A stretch of DNA of 64,000 bases. Source: Phyllostachys edulis (lineage: Eukaryota > Streptophyta > Magnoliopsida > Poales > Poaceae). Under the pieces are notes generated by a model. That model saw nothing but the letters and a program-made list of their open reading frames with translations. It was not told the DNA's origin and ran no database searches. The stretch spans positions 62,148,877-62,212,876 of the forward strand of contig CM070548.1 of NCBI GenBank assembly GCA_036346405.1, read 5' to 3'. Made by a program: the position numbers and the translations under genes. This document shows, in pieces, positions 23,241-35,970 of this stretch (its first letter is position 1; each line of letters begins with the position of its first letter).

Positions 23241-23328
23241 ATCTCCACCTTGAGACGAATTCCCTCTTTATAGCACATAGAAAAAAAATCAACAATAAAT
23301 AACCATCGTGCGCCAAAAGTCTCTTGAA

Positions 23329-23655
23329 CTAAACTTTAACACCAATCAAGTTTGAGCACTTGCATATCTTAACATTACCTTGAGCAATGACATCTCGAAT
23401 ATAATGATATTTGACATCAATGTGCTTTGTTCTTTTATGAAACATATGATCCTTTGTAAGACATATAACACTTAGACTATCGCAAAACATAGTAATGCAA
23501 GAAGTATCTCTACAAAGCTCAGTGTATAAACCTCTCAACGATGTAGCTTCTTTGCATGCTTCAGAAATAGCCATATACTCTGCTTCAGTGGTAGATAAAG
23601 CTACAGTGGCCTGCAAACTTGCTTTCCAACTTACAACACAACCACCAATGAACAC
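23329..23655 (-). pseudogene. Copia RNase H domain
   Basis: Residues SWKASLQATVALSTTEAEYM (with the conserved Glu of TEAEYMA), then FCDSLSVICLTKD and FHKRTKHIDVKYHYIRD: the standard Copia RNase H tail. Upstream coding (about 23660-24050) is frameshifted relative to it. Confidence 0.85.
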
Positions 23656-24057
23656 AAACTTGTAAGTGACCTCCTCTTGTCCAAATCACCAGCATAATCA
23701 GAATCCACATAACCAATAGGTCAATCTCTAGATTTTTCAAACTGTAAACAAGCATTAGATGTACCACGCAAGTATCTGAAAATCCTACTGAACTGCTTTC
23801 CAATACTCTTTACCAAGGTTAGCTATGAATCTACTAACAACACTTAGTATATGTGATAAATCAAGACGAAAACATACCATGACATATATAAGAGAACCAA
23901 CTGCACTAGAATATGGAACTTTAGACATGTACTCAATATCATCATCTGATTATAGACATAAAGCTGAAGATAATTTGAAATGTGCAGCTAATGGAGTACT
24001 CACTGGTTTAGTCTCATGCATATTAAAGCGATGAAGGATCTTATCAATATACCATTT

Positions 24058-24939
24058 CTAACTTAGGTATAATTTTCCAGAGGGCCTGTCTCTGGATATC
24101 TCCATGCCAAGAATTTTATTTGTTGCACTTAAATCCTTCATCTCAAATTCACCACTCAATTGCGCTTTTAATTTTGCTATATCTGTTTTATCTTTTGCTG
24201 CAATCAACATGTCATCAACATATAGGAGCAAATATATAGCTGAACCATTGACAATTTTCAAATAAACATGCCTATCATAATCAGACCTCTTAAAACCTTG
24301 AGAAAGTATGAAGGTGTCAAATCTTTTATACCACTGCCTAGGAGGTTGTTTCAATCCATAAAGAGATTTTTGTAACTTACAAACAAGGTTCTCTTTTTCA
24401 GGAACAATGAAACCTTCAGGTTGATCCATATAGATGTCTTCTTCTAACCCTCCATGTAAAAATGCAGTTTTAACATCTAACTGCTGAAGCTCATAATCAT
24501 GCATAGCATAGTTGCTTTGAGCAAAGTGCATCTAACTACTGAGCAAAGTGCGAATTAAGCTATGTTTGACAACAGGGGAAAAACCTCATGAAAGTCAATA
24601 CCTGGAACCTGGCTATAACATTTGGCAACTAACCTTGTTTATACCTTGTCTCATAATTTGGAGAAATACCTTCTTTTCTCTTGAAAACCCACTTGCAACG
24701 GATGGACTTCTTCTATTTTGGTAACTTTACTAATTCCTAGGTGCCATTCTTTTCAAGTGAGCCTATCTCATCATGCATAGCAGTTATCCACTTATTGTAA
24801 TCAGTGGAGTTAACAGCCTCATAGCATGATTAAGGTTCTGTATTACCTTTAATTTCTTCTACCACACTCAAATCATAAGCAACAATATTGGCTTCTTCAA
24901 TCAACCTCTTGGGTGAATTAATCTCCCTCCTAGGCCTGT
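24058..24939 (-). pseudogene. Copia reverse transcriptase domain
   Basis: The intact stretch 24531-24058 reads QQLDVKTAFLHGGLEEDIYM, KLQKSLYGLKQPPRQWYKRF and LLLYVDDMLIAAKDK (YVDD catalytic motif). The N-terminal RT part, 24540-24939, is recognisable but out of frame, up to RPRREINSPKRLIEEA at the junction with the solo LTR insertion. Confidence 0.85.
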
Positions 24940-25609
24940 TGTAACATCCCAATTTTCTGGAATTCTTAAAAGTTTTCAAAATAAAAAGAACCATTTGGTT
25001 TTGTTGAGAGTTCAAAGCTTAACTTGAGATTTTTGGAAAAATTCGAGTGTTTAAAATGACTAAATCAAACTTCAATTAATACCAAAGTTCGGTTTATTTG
25101 GAGTTGTTCGAGTTCCAGCCTTGCTTTCCTTTATCTCTGTTTGATCTGTCCTCTCTGGACCTCCCTTAACCTCTTCTGACCTTTTTCCTGTTTAGACCTC
25201 CTCATGGTCTTTTGCAAAGACCACCCTTTTGAGTAGTGACCTCTCTGTTGGTCGCGATTTCCCTTTGGTCAGGACCTCTCTAGGTTTCCCTTGACCTCTC
25301 TTCTGGTTAGACTTCCCTTTAGTTCAGACCTCCTTTAGACTTCTTTGTTGGTTTAAATCTCTTTTCGGGGTTTAGACATCTTTTTTGATCTAAACCACCT
25401 CCTCTATTTAGACCTCCTTGTGGTCTAGACCTCCTTCTCCGTTTGAATCGTCCCTTCGTTTTGACTCTCCTTTGGGTCACGACCACCCCCGAGGTGTTCC
25501 CAGCTCGGGTTTGTGTTTCAAACATCCTTGAACTTCGAATTCTAAATTCGGGTTGATTTCCCCTTTCTCTCGGACCTCCTCGTGTTCATTTGAACCTCCC
25601 CGTGCTCCC

Positions 25610-25995
25610 TGAGACCTCCCTTGTGTTCATCTTAATCGTCGGGATCTCCCTTGTTTTATCCTGACCATTAAGACCTCCCTTGTGTTCATCTTAATCGTCA
25701 GGATCTCCCTTGTGTTTATCTTGACCGTTGAGACCTCCCTTGTGTTCATCTTAACCGTCGGGATCTCACTTGTGTTTATCCTGACCGTTGAGACCTCCTT
25801 TGTGTTCATCTTAATTGTCGGGATCTCCCTTGTATTTATCCTGACCGTTGAGACCTCCTTTGTGTTCATCTTAACCGTTGGGATCTCCCTTGTGTTTATC
25901 CTGACCGTTGAGACCTCCCTTGTGTTCATCTTGACTGTTGAGACATCCCCTGTGTTGGTCTTGACCGTCGAGATCTCCTTTGGCTCCATCTTGAC
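25610..25995 (+). repeat. 60-bp tandem array in LTR-1
   Basis: About six units of two related 30-bp halves, cttgtgttcatcttaaccgt and cttgtgtttatcctgaccgt, each followed by ygrgayctcc. Because the unit is a multiple of three it leaves long frames open on both strands; these are not genes. Confidence 0.85.
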
Positions 25996-26742
25996 CATTG
26001 AGACCTCCCTTCGTTTGGATCTAAGGGTCCAAACTTTCCCCGATCTAGATCGCTCTGCCCATTAGCCCTTTTCTCTCTCTTCTCGTGAGCGCGCCCAGTT
26101 GAACCATCCGATCAAAATCGGACGGCTCCGCTCCTTGCCCTAGGACCCCCCTCGCCCTTGTGGTCTTTTCGCAAAGACCATCTCTTTTGGTCTTTTGTAG
26201 AGACCTCCCTTGAGGCCGCGACCTCCCCTCTTTTGTCGCTTGCCATGACCTCCTCTTTTGTCGTGTTGCCGCGACCTTCCTTGAGGCCGCGACCTTCCCT
26301 CTTTTGTCGCTTGCCGCGACCTCCTATTTTGTCGTGTTGCCGCGACCTCCCTTGAGCCCGCAACCTCCTCTTCTTGTCGTTCTGTCACGACCTCCTTTGG
26401 TTGGGACCTCCCTGTGGTCTTTTGAAAAGACCACCCTCCTTGGTCTTTTGCAAAGACCACCCCTTGCAGTCCAGACCTCCCTTGCGGTTGCGACCTCCTC
26501 TTGGTCTTCTTGCAAAGATCACCCCCCCTTTTTGGGTCACGACCACTCCTCTCGGTCATGACATCCCTCTTTTTCCCCGTGTGGCACGCGCATTAAATGC
26601 TGCCGTCACCGTATCAACGTGCGCACTTTATATTGCTGCCTCCTAGTGACGTGCGCATTTAATGCCATTGCCTCCGCTGAACCCCATCGAGCCCCCGCGA
26701 GTCTCGCCGCCTCATCTGGTCGCCCGGGGCCCCCGTTTCCTC

Positions 26743-26750
26743 TATAAATA
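26743..26750 (+). promoter_or_regulatory. TATA box of LTR-1
   Basis: tataaata in a GC-rich context (cctctataaatagagtgcc). The same place in LTR-2 has tataaata on the minus strand (30315-30322), and LTR-3 has ctatatga at 60834. This marks the U3/R region of the family. Confidence 0.6.
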
Positions 26751-28200
26751 GAGTGCCTGGGAGCGCTTTTTGCCCTTCTTCTTTTTGCTTCTCTCATTCA
26801 CTCTCATTTGCTCTCCCGGCCACCTTTGTTCAAGCTCTCTTTTTAAGTGGTTCCACCTCTTTCCTTCGTCAAATTTTGCTTTCTTTCAGCTCTAGTTTGG
26901 TGAGTTCTTGGGTTTTCTTTTTGAAGTTGTTTTTGACTTGGCTCTTTTCGAAAACGTGTAGGATTCGGCTGTTCCGAAGACCTCCTGGACCCAGCTTTCT
27001 CAACAGAAGAAGCTTAGTTCTACAGCGAAGGCAAGTCATAAACCTTTGATCATATTAAACCCATTTTTGCAAAAGTATATTATTTTGTTATAAACATGCA
27101 TGGCTAGTTTTATAGAAAATAGTTTTGGGAGATAGTTAAGCACCACTTGCCAATATGACTTCTTGGTATGATTAAATACAACATGTTGACATGTACCCTT
27201 GGATACCTGTAGGATGGGTTATTTTAGTTGGTTATGTCTTTGAATACCAACATGGGTGCGTTTTATTGCTTAGCCATGCTCTAAGTAGACGTTGGTCTCG
27301 TAATCTCATGACTCAAAGAGTGTTGAACTTGACTAATGAGCTATGGAACTGTGGTAATGCCACTATTGTTAAAATTTGTGTGCTAAGACCAGGATAGTCA
27401 TTTGGCTGGGTTGAACCAGAAAAATGTTTTATGCTCGGGCGAGTGGGTGGTAGTGAGTAGTGGGTGCTATGCACATTGGGATGTGGAATGTCTCGCCTGA
27501 GCAACCAATTAAGGACTTAACCTTGTACGCCATTGATCTGGGTCACTACCGTGCAACCACAAGTCCAGGATGGGGTGGTCCTAGCCAACTAATTAGCGAG
27601 GTCCTGATGCGGTTCTATCGTGGTGGTCGAAATGGCGCAAGAGGGGGCCTAAGCATGGTGAATCCTTAGCGGACAGAACCAAGTCTGGACTGACCTTTGT
27701 AAATGCCTTGTCACGAGCTCTAGACTGCTTACCAAAGGAAGTGAGCAGGGGCATCGACGGGTGCCCAACCAACTAGAGGACTTCGTGTCTTGTGGGTAAA
27801 GCGCACAACCTCTGCAGAGTGTAAAATCTATTCGAATAGCCGCATCCTCGGTTATGGACATGCCCGGTTCTTTCACACAAGGGGTAGATCTTTCAAAAGT
27901 TGGGCTTTGTTCCGAGTGGGTTGGCTCATGACTGGGTGGTCGTGAGTAGTCTGGGCACATGGCTGGGTGGTTGTGTGATGTTTCCAAAGAACTTATTTAT
28001 TTTATGTATTATCTTTTCAACTTGTGCTTTGCAATCTACTTATGGTATTTCCAGTAAATGCTGCTTTCTGCAAACTAACCCTACAGCTTTCTTTGCCAAG
28101 CCTTGCATCAATGTTATTGCGTTATTTCCCTATGGCTTGCTGAGTACATTTAAAGTACTCATGGTTTGTACCCTTTGGTTAATCAGCAGCCGAAGACCTC

Positions 28201-31200
28201 TGTGAGTACCCGCCTCGGGAGCTCCTGGAGAGATCTCCCAAGACCTCCTAGGAGGTCCGACAGGACCACCTGGAGGTTTGGGAGGTCCTCCAAGATCACC
28301 CGAGGAGGTCTCCTAGGACCACCAAGAGGTCTCCAGGACCTCCCTAGGAGGACTCGAAGGTCCACTCGGAGGTCCTCCAAGACCACCCGAAGGTCCCAGC
28401 CTCTGTGCATCATGAGCTAGTCCCAAGATCAGATTGGCTAGCTCGTACAGGCTCAACAATTGGTGTAATCAATTCCATACCACAAGCACAAAAGAAGAAG
28501 TAGACAAATTAACACATATTATTAGCAAAAGACCTTAAGGTCAAGGTTTTTACAAGGTTGCCCCGCGGGCTTACAACTCAAAAGAGAACCTGCAGCAGAA
28601 ATATAAAACCACGGGAAGGGCATTCGGCAAGCCCACAAGCTACCGAGTGGAGGATGTCTCCTATGCGTAAGGTCTTCAAAAGAGCTCCCCTTCAAAGAGC
28701 ACAAGACTTCCTGGATCTCCTTCCTCTGCTGATTAAAACAGAGGGCACAAGCCATGAGTACTTTGAATGTATTGACAATTAAAATGTATGCAATTAATAT
28801 TTATGCAGACTTGACAATTAAGAGTCAGAGAGTTAGTTTGCAGAAAGCAACATTTGACAGTAAATAGCATAAGTAGATTACAAAACTCAAGTTAAAAGAG
28901 ATATACATAAGTAAGCAAGTTCTTTGAAAACATCACCCGACCACCCTGGTCGAGTGCCCAAACCACTCACGACCACCCCGGGCCGTGAGCCAAAGCACAC
29001 GAAACCAACCACCACTTTTAGAAGAATCTACCCCTTGCGTGAAATCTCCGGGCATGACCATAACCGAGGCCGCGACTATTTGAATAGATTAACACTCTAC
29101 AGAGGTTGCACACTTTACCCACAAGAGGCGATTGCTTGATACGACACACATTTCCTTGGACGTGTGAATCAAGTAGAGACCACCACTAGGTCTTTACAAA
29201 GGTCCACTTGACTCGGTTCCGCTCTCGCTAAGGTTTCACCGTTCCGGCTCCCCTCTTGCGCCATTCCCATTAACACAGAACCGACTCAGGCTTCTCTAAT
29301 ATTACACCCGGTTCACCCCATCCTGGACATGTGGTTTCACGAGGTGACCCAGATCAATGGTTCAAGGTTAAGTCTTTAGTTGGCTGCTCAGGTGAGACCA
29401 TCCACATCCTAGTGTGCTTCCTGCACCCACACTAACCACCTTCCACTCGCCCGAGCATAAAACATTTGGGGTTCCTCCCCGGCCAAAGGACCACACTAGT
29501 CTTGGCACCACAATTTCATCAAGTGGCATTACCACGGTTCCATAGTTTACTAGACAAATTCATCATTGTTGGGTTCAACCCGGCCAGAGGACCACCCTAG
29601 TCATGGCACACAAAGTTTTAGTTAAAGCGACAACAAATGTCGTGGCCTCACACAGGACCACACTTTATTTTAATCAGCTACACCGACCGCTACTACACAA
29701 GCCTGGCCGTCTTGGCTGGGGTAAGCTAACATTGATGATACTTGGTGAGACCAACGTCTACTAAGCATGGCTAAGCAAGCACGATACCAAGGTTGGTAAT
29801 ATCAATAAGAGGCCAACTAACAGTACCCATCCTAAGGTGTCCAAGGAAAACATGTCAACATGTCTAGCACAAATATACAAAGAGGCATAAACTCAAGTAG
29901 GGAAGTAACTATGCCCAAAACCAGTTTTATACAACTAGCAATGTAATTTATATCAAATCAAAATACTTTTGTAAAAATGGGTTCAAGATGATCAAAGGTC
30001 CACGACTTGCCTTCGGTGACGAGTTCTTTGGGCTTCGAGAAGGTTCTTTGGATCCTCGAGCTCATCGTGGCCCGAGATCTACACGTTCGCAAAGAAACCA
30101 AATAAATAAAGCAACTCCAAAGAGAAACCGAAAAGAACTCAACTAGAACCAAAAGAGAGGAGGTCCACTAAGAGAGGAAGGTGGTCCAACGAAAGGGAGG
30201 CCCAAACTCAAGGAGATCTGAACCAGGGGAGCTTGGAGAGCTCTCTAGAACAAAGATAGGTATGAGAGGGAGTTTGAGTGAAGAACAAGGGGGCAGTGGT
30301 TGCTCTGGGTGCTCTATTTATAGTGGAAGGAGAGAAAGAGCACCCCCAAGAAGGAGCGACCAGATTCAGAGGTAGCATGGCAAAGGTGCACTGCTAGCAG
30401 GTAAGGGAAAAGACTGGAGCAAGTAAGGGAAGAGACAAGAGAAGAGAAAGTCAAGGGGGGGGGTAACAACACTTAATGCGCACAAACTTTTGCAAGGGCA
30501 AGGATGTGACGAGAGGTAGAAAAAGGTGCTGACAAGACTAACAAGTGGGGTCAGTCAAAATCCCCAAGGAGGAGGTCCTGGAGAAGTCAAGGGAGGAGGT
30601 CGAAGGGGAGGTCGTGACCCACGAGAGATGTCATGGCCATAAGGGTGGTCTCTGCAAAAAGACCAGAGGTCGTGACCTCAAGGGGAAGGTCTGACCGCAA
30701 GGGTGGTTTTTGCAAAAAGACCACGGGGAGGTCCTGAGGACAAAGAGGCTCAAGGGAGGAGGTCCGGAGGACAAGAAGGTCCTGACCAAAGGGAAAGTCA
30801 AGACCAAAAGGAGGTCTTAACCCCAAAGGGAAAGGTCTAAACCACAAGAGGAAGGTGTAGACCAACGGGGAGGTCTAAACCAACAAAGAGGTCTAAACCC
30901 AAAGGGGAGGTTTAGACCAACAGAGAGGTCTAAACTCAAAGGAGATCTACACCTCATAGGAGGTCTAAACCACAAAGAGATCTAAACCGCACAGGAGGTC
31001 TAAACCACAAAAGAGATCTAAATCTCACAGGAGGTCTAAACCACGAAAGAGATCTAAACCTCACAAGAGAGGTCTAAACTCAAAATGGATCAGAGCCGAG
31101 GGGAGCACGGGATCAGCAGAGAAGGGAAAAGCAAAACTAAGGCTCAAGCAACTTCAACTAAACCAACTCGGAACAACCAACAAAGAACAGAGATAAATAA

Positions 31201-33224
31201 CAAGAAACAGGCTCTCAAGAGAGGGGCTCGACTCATTGGGAGGAGGTCCAACGGGTCGAGAGGAGATCCAGCCACAAGGGTGGTCTTTACGAAAAGACCA
31301 ACAAAGACTGAGAGGGTGGTTTTTGCAAAAGAACCCAAAAGGGTGGCCTTTGCAAAAAGGTCAGTCGCGACAAACAGGGTGGTCGTGACTCAAGAGGGCG
31401 GTCGTGACCAATGGGAGGTCACGGCAAATGACAAAAAGAGGAGGTCGCGGCCTCAAGGGAGGTCACAACAAATGACAAAAAGAGGAGGTTGCAGCCTCAA
31501 GGGAGGTCGCGACAAACGACAAAAAGAGGAGGTCGCGGCCTCAAGGGAGGTCACGGCAAACGACAAAAAGAGGAGGTCAAAATGAACACAGAGGAAGTCC
31601 AATCAAGTAGAGAAGGAAAGAATGAGAAACGAGGGAGAGATCAAAAGGGAAAACTACATCCCGGATTGGAATTTCGGATATCAAGGACATTTGACACACA
31701 AACTCGAGCTTGGACCTAAGGGAAGATCCAAACACAAGGGAGGTCTGAGCCTTAAAAGAGGTTTGGACCCTTAGATCCAAACGAAGAGAGGTCTGGACCT
31801 ATGAGGAGGTCCTGACGGCCAATGATGAATCAAAGGAGGTCTTGACGGCCAGGATGAACCCGAAGGTGATCTGACGGTCAAGATGCACCAAAGGGAGGTC
31901 TTTGACGGCCAAGATGGAACAAGGGGAGATCTCGACGGTCAAGACCAACACAAGGGAGGTCTCAACGGTCTCGATGAACGCAAGGGAGATCTCAACGGTC
32001 AGGACAAACACAAGGGAGATCCCGACGGTTAAGATGAAGCAAAGGGAGATCTCAACGGTCAGGATAAACACAAGGGAGATCCCGACGGTTAAGATGAAGC
32101 AAAGGGAGATCTCAACGGTCAGGATAAATACAAGGGAGGTCCCGACGGTTAAGATGAAGCAAAGGGAGATCTCAACAGTCAGGATAAACACAAGGGAGGT
32201 CCCGACGGTTAAGATGAAGCAAAGGGAGATCTCAACGGTCAGGATAAACACAAGGGAGATCCCGACGGTTAAGATGAAGCAAAGGGATATCTCAACGGTC
32301 AAGATAAACACAAGAAAGATCCTGACGGTTAAGATGAAGGGCCAAGGAGGTCCTAACGGACCCGGGGAGGTCCAAAAGAACACAGGGAGGTCCAAAGGGA
32401 CATAGGGAGGTTCCATTGAACATAGAGAGGTTCAAATGAACACAAGGAAGGTTTGAGTGAAGAAGGAGGTTTGGACCGAAAGGAGGTCTAAACCCAGAGA
32501 GATCCAAACCTACAGAGAGGAGGTCTGAACCCCAAAGAGATTCAAACCAACAAAGAGGTCTGGACTAAAGAAAATCCAAACAAAAGAAGAGAGGAGGTTT
32601 GGACAGAGGGGCATGTCCAAACCAGAGAAACCAAACAAGAAAAAGGTCTAAACCTCAAAAGGGGGTCCAAACCACAAAGGGGAGTTTAAAGGAGGTCCTG
32701 ATCCAAAGGGTGATCTGGACCAGGAGGATAGTCTTTACGAAAGACCCCCAAGGGTGACCAACAGGGTGGTTTGAATAAAAAGGGGAGGTCGTGACCACAA
32801 GAGGTGGTCTCGACCAAAAGGGGTGGTCTTCGCAAAAGACCAGACGAGATGGTCTTTGCAAAAGACCACGAGGGGATCCAGAGGGCAAGCGAGAGGTGCG
32901 GCTAAGCGGAGCCGTTAGATACAGATCGGACGGTACAAAAGAGGGGAGGACGCAGGCAGCACGAAACGAAAGAGGAGATCGGGACAGAGAGGAATTCCAA
33001 AGGAAAAAGGGAAGGTCCGAACAGACAAGAAGAAGGAGAGTAACACCAGAGACCAAGCAAATGCAAAAGGGGACCAACTTTGGATTAGTTGAAGTTCAGC
33101 TTAGTCATTTTAGACACCTCAATTTATGAAAATCTCAGGTTAAGCTTTGAAACTTCAGCAAAACCGAATGGTTCTTTTTATTTTGAATTTTTTTTCAAAA
33201 ACTCCTGAAAATTGGGATGTTACA
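28201..33224 (-). mobile_element. Solo LTR-2, same family, opposite orientation, nested in LTR-1
   Basis: Perfect 5-bp TSD acctc (28196-28200 and 33225-33229). On the minus strand it starts TGTAACATCCCAATTTTC (33224) and ends cgggtactcaca (28201). Aligned to LTR-1 it is colinear from end to end, for example aatcagcag at 28719-28727 against 28181-28189, and gagctagtcccaagatcag at 28411 against the complement near 33510. 5.0 kb, longer than LTR-1 mostly in the repeat-rich U3. No coding sequence. Confidence 0.85.
31860..32335 (-). repeat. 60-bp tandem array in LTR-2
   Basis: Seven to eight units of the LTR-1 array in reverse orientation: aagatgaagcaaagggagat then caggataaacacaagggaga. The units are more uniform here than in LTR-1, so this array was homogenised or expanded more recently. 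Frames are open on both strands (up to 205 residues) with Ile/Leu/Thr-rich 20-residue repeats; not a gene. Confidence 0.85.
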
Positions 33225-33669
33225 ACCTCCCAGGGTGCTCTGAGCACTATGAGGAGGAGTTTGTTGAAGACCTTGTGGACTAGGGGACGTCCTCCACTCG
33301 ATAGCATGTGGCTCGCCGAGTGGCTCCGCGTTGTATTCTATTTTTCGCTGCAAGTATTCTTTTGTTGTTTGCCCTACGTGGCACCCCCATAAACAAGCTT
33401 GACCATAAGGTCTTTTGTCTATAAATATTAATTTGTCTGCTTCATCTTAAGTTTGTTGTATGGTTGTGATGTCACCAATGTTGAATCTGTGCGAGCTAGC
33501 TTGCTGATCTTGGGACTAGCTCAGTGCACAGGGCGGGACGTCCGGGTGGTCCTAGAGACCTCCCGGGTGGTCCTAGAGGACCTCCCAGACCTCCAGGTGG
33601 TTCTGTTGGATCTCCTGGGAGGTCCTGGGAGAACCCTCCGGGTGCTCTCGGTCGGGTCCTTACACCTGT

Positions 33670-35165
33670 CAACTGCAATGGACCGTTGTGGTCGCAGCTC
33701 AACAATAGGAGGATCCTCAACAATAGGTGCATCATGAATGACAATATTTTCCTTATCTGATGTGTCACCTAAACCAACAAAGTGGTCCACTTGAACACTT
33801 GAATTCTGCTCACTCTCAAGAGGAACATTAGTAGACATTTTATCATGAAGCATAGCAGATTCATTAAAGACAACATTTCTGCTAATCACAACCTTATTTG
33901 TTTCAGGATTCCACAACTTATATCCTTTAACACTAGATTTATAACCAAGAAAGATGCACTTAGCAGTTCTAGGCTCTAATTTTTCATTATCAACATGAGC
34001 ATAAGCAGTACAACCAAAAACTCCCAATTCTGAATAATTTGCTGGGGAACCAGACCATACCTCAATTGGAGTCTTCTTTTCAATTGCAATAGAGGGTGAC
34101 CAATTAATAATATAGCAAGTAGTGGAAGCAGCTTTAGCCCAAAAACGCCTATGCAAACCTGCATTTGACAATATGCAACGGGCCTTGGAAAATGATGGCC
34201 CTGTTCATACACTCAGCTACACCATTTTGTTGAGGAGTATGGGGAATGGTGTAGTGCCTAACAATGCCTTTTAGTCTTGCAATATGATTCAAATTCATTA
34301 GAACATAATTCCATCCCATTATCAGTGTGAAGCTTCTTTACCTTCTTTTCAGTTTGTCTTTCAACCATAGTCTTCCATTCTTTAAATACTGAAAATGTTT
34401 CAGATTTATGCTTCAAGAAATAAGGCCACACTCTTTTAGAGTAATCATCAATAATTATTAACATATAAAGAGCACCTCCTAGCGATGGCTTGCGAGATGG
34501 TCCCCATAAATCAGAATGCACATAATCCACAATACATTCTATAGTATGAACCGAAGTATTAAACTTCACCCTCTTGTGCTTGCCGAAAATGCAGTGCTCA
34601 CAAAATTTCAGGTCGTCGATGCTATATCCTTCCAAAAGTCCTCTCTTGCTTAATTCCGCCAAGACAAGTTCACTCATATGCCCAAGATGCATATGCCAAA
34701 GATTAGTAGTATCAGAATCTGATAACCTTTTTTGAAACAACAGTAGCATTACCTGTAACTGTTGTACCTCGGAGATAATATAGGTCATTGGAAGCCTTTC
34801 TGTCACCTTTCATTACAATAAGAGAACCTTTGGTGACTTTGAGGACTCCACCTCCACCTGAATACTTGTAACCTTTATCATCAAGAGCACTCAGTGAAAT
34901 AAGATTTCTCTTCATATCCGGAATGTATCGAACATTCGATAAGGTTCTGATGGTGTCATCAAATATCTTGATCCGAATAGAGCCAATTCTTGCTACCTTA
35001 CATGCTGAATCATCACCCATCAAAACAGAACCAACACTATTGACTGGCTCATAAGCGGTAAACCAATCTCTATTCGGGCACATATGAAAAGTGCAGGTAG
35101 TATCAAGAATCCATTCATCATTAGTTTCAACACATCCAGCAAAAATAGAAACAACAAGCATCTCA
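33670..35165 (-). pseudogene. Copia protease and integrase region
   Basis: From 35130: ETNDEWILDTTCTFHMCPNR. This is the protease site, with DTT where active elements have DSG or DTG-type triads. Then YIPDMKRNLISLSALDD, the pre-integrase zinc motif LWHMHLGHMSELVL ... FCEHCIFGK, and the integrase core with the acid residues in HSDLWGP, HTDNGMEL and, in another frame near 34210-34260, HTPQQNGVAE. After that come FWAKAASTTCYIINWSPS and VFGCTAYAHVDNEKLEPRTA. Several frameshifts are present. Reading ends at 33670 where solo LTR-1 enters. Confidence 0.85.
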
Positions 35166-35221
35166 CCATCAGAACTACTATCACGAACTATATTTGTTTT
35201 CTTGCAATATTTACACGACTT

Positions 35222-35935
35222 CTACTTGCCTCTGGATTTCGACCGGACCTTGTAGCCGTTCAAACTTTTGCCTTGAGATCCATTGTTTGAGTTCTTCTCC
35301 TTTTGCCTGCTACGAGCAGACAAGCATTTTGCTTGTGAACCTGAACCTTTAGAAGACACAATCTGTTTCATCTTTTGCTTGGCATGCAAGGCTTCATAAA
35401 CCTCATTGAGGGTTAGTGTATCACGACTATACAATATGGTATCTCTGAAATTTGAGTATGAACTAGGCAGAGAACACAAAAGAATTAAACCCAAATCTTC
35501 CTCGTCATATTTTACCTCCATTGGCTCTAGGCCAGAGACAATCTCTTTAAATTCCAAAAGATGATTCAACACATTACCTCCCTCTTGCAACTTGTGTAAG
35601 AACAATTTCTGCTTAAGATGCATCTTGCTGGTGAGATCCTTTGTCATGTGTATCTCTTCCAACTTCAGCTATAGAGCACTGGCCGACGTGATTTTTAGCA
35701 CCTCTTGCAGAATATTATTATGTAGGTGAAGTTGAATTTGGGACAGTGCCTTACAGTCCTTTCTCTTCATTGGACCAAATATTGGCTGCCTTCTTCCCGA
35801 AGCCATCCAGCGCCTCATCCAGATCGGATTGCGCCAATAGCGCCCACATCTTGACTTGCCACAAAGAGAATCGCGTGTTCTGATCCAGCGGCGGAAGATC
35901 ATACTTCAATGACGCCATGTCGAACAAACCCTAGA
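35222..35935 (-). pseudogene. Copia gag
   Basis: Starts MASLKYDLPPLDQNTRF (about 35918), then tryptophan-rich segments, then LTSKMHLKQKLFLHKLQEGG and LLCSLPSSYSNFRDTIL (UBN2-type gag), ending in a basic tail. A frame change or stop near 35665 splits it. The zinc knuckle is not clear. Confidence 0.75.
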
Positions 35936-35956
35936 TTGAAACGAGCAATGAACGTG

Positions 35957-35968
35957 GCTCTGATACCA
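35957..35968 (-). other. Primer-binding site of the Copia element
   Basis: Minus strand tggtatcagagc, matching the 3' end of initiator methionine tRNA, two bases inside the 5' LTR. Confidence 0.85.
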
Positions 35969-35970
35969 CT

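Larger units (their letters stand above)
24940..33664 (+). mobile_element. Solo LTR-1 (long-LTR family), interrupted by solo LTR-2
   Basis: Inserted in Copia pol with the perfect 5-bp TSD cctgt (24935-24939 and 33665-33669). It starts TGTAACATCCCAATTTTC and ends gggtccttaca. Removing LTR-2 (28201-33224) and one copy of its TSD leaves a 3.7-kb LTR made of 24940-28200 plus 33230-33664. It has a TATA box tataaata at 26743 and a 60-bp tandem array. There is no coding region, primer site or second direct LTR, hence a solo LTR. I read the family as Ty3/Gypsy-like because of LTR length and TGTAACATCCC start, but that is inference. Confidence 0.82.

Noticed and set aside
31799..32416. 205-residue minus-strand reading frame with Ile/Leu/Thr repeats (and its counterparts at 25627-26065 and 31902-32405)
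   Set aside because: Produced by the 60-bp tandem array in the LTRs; open on both strands and lacking any domain.
24940..33664. Giant foldback transposon with TGTAA...TTACA ends
   Set aside because: The two internal 5-bp duplications and the end-to-end colinearity of both pieces with a single LTR are better explained by two nested solo LTRs.
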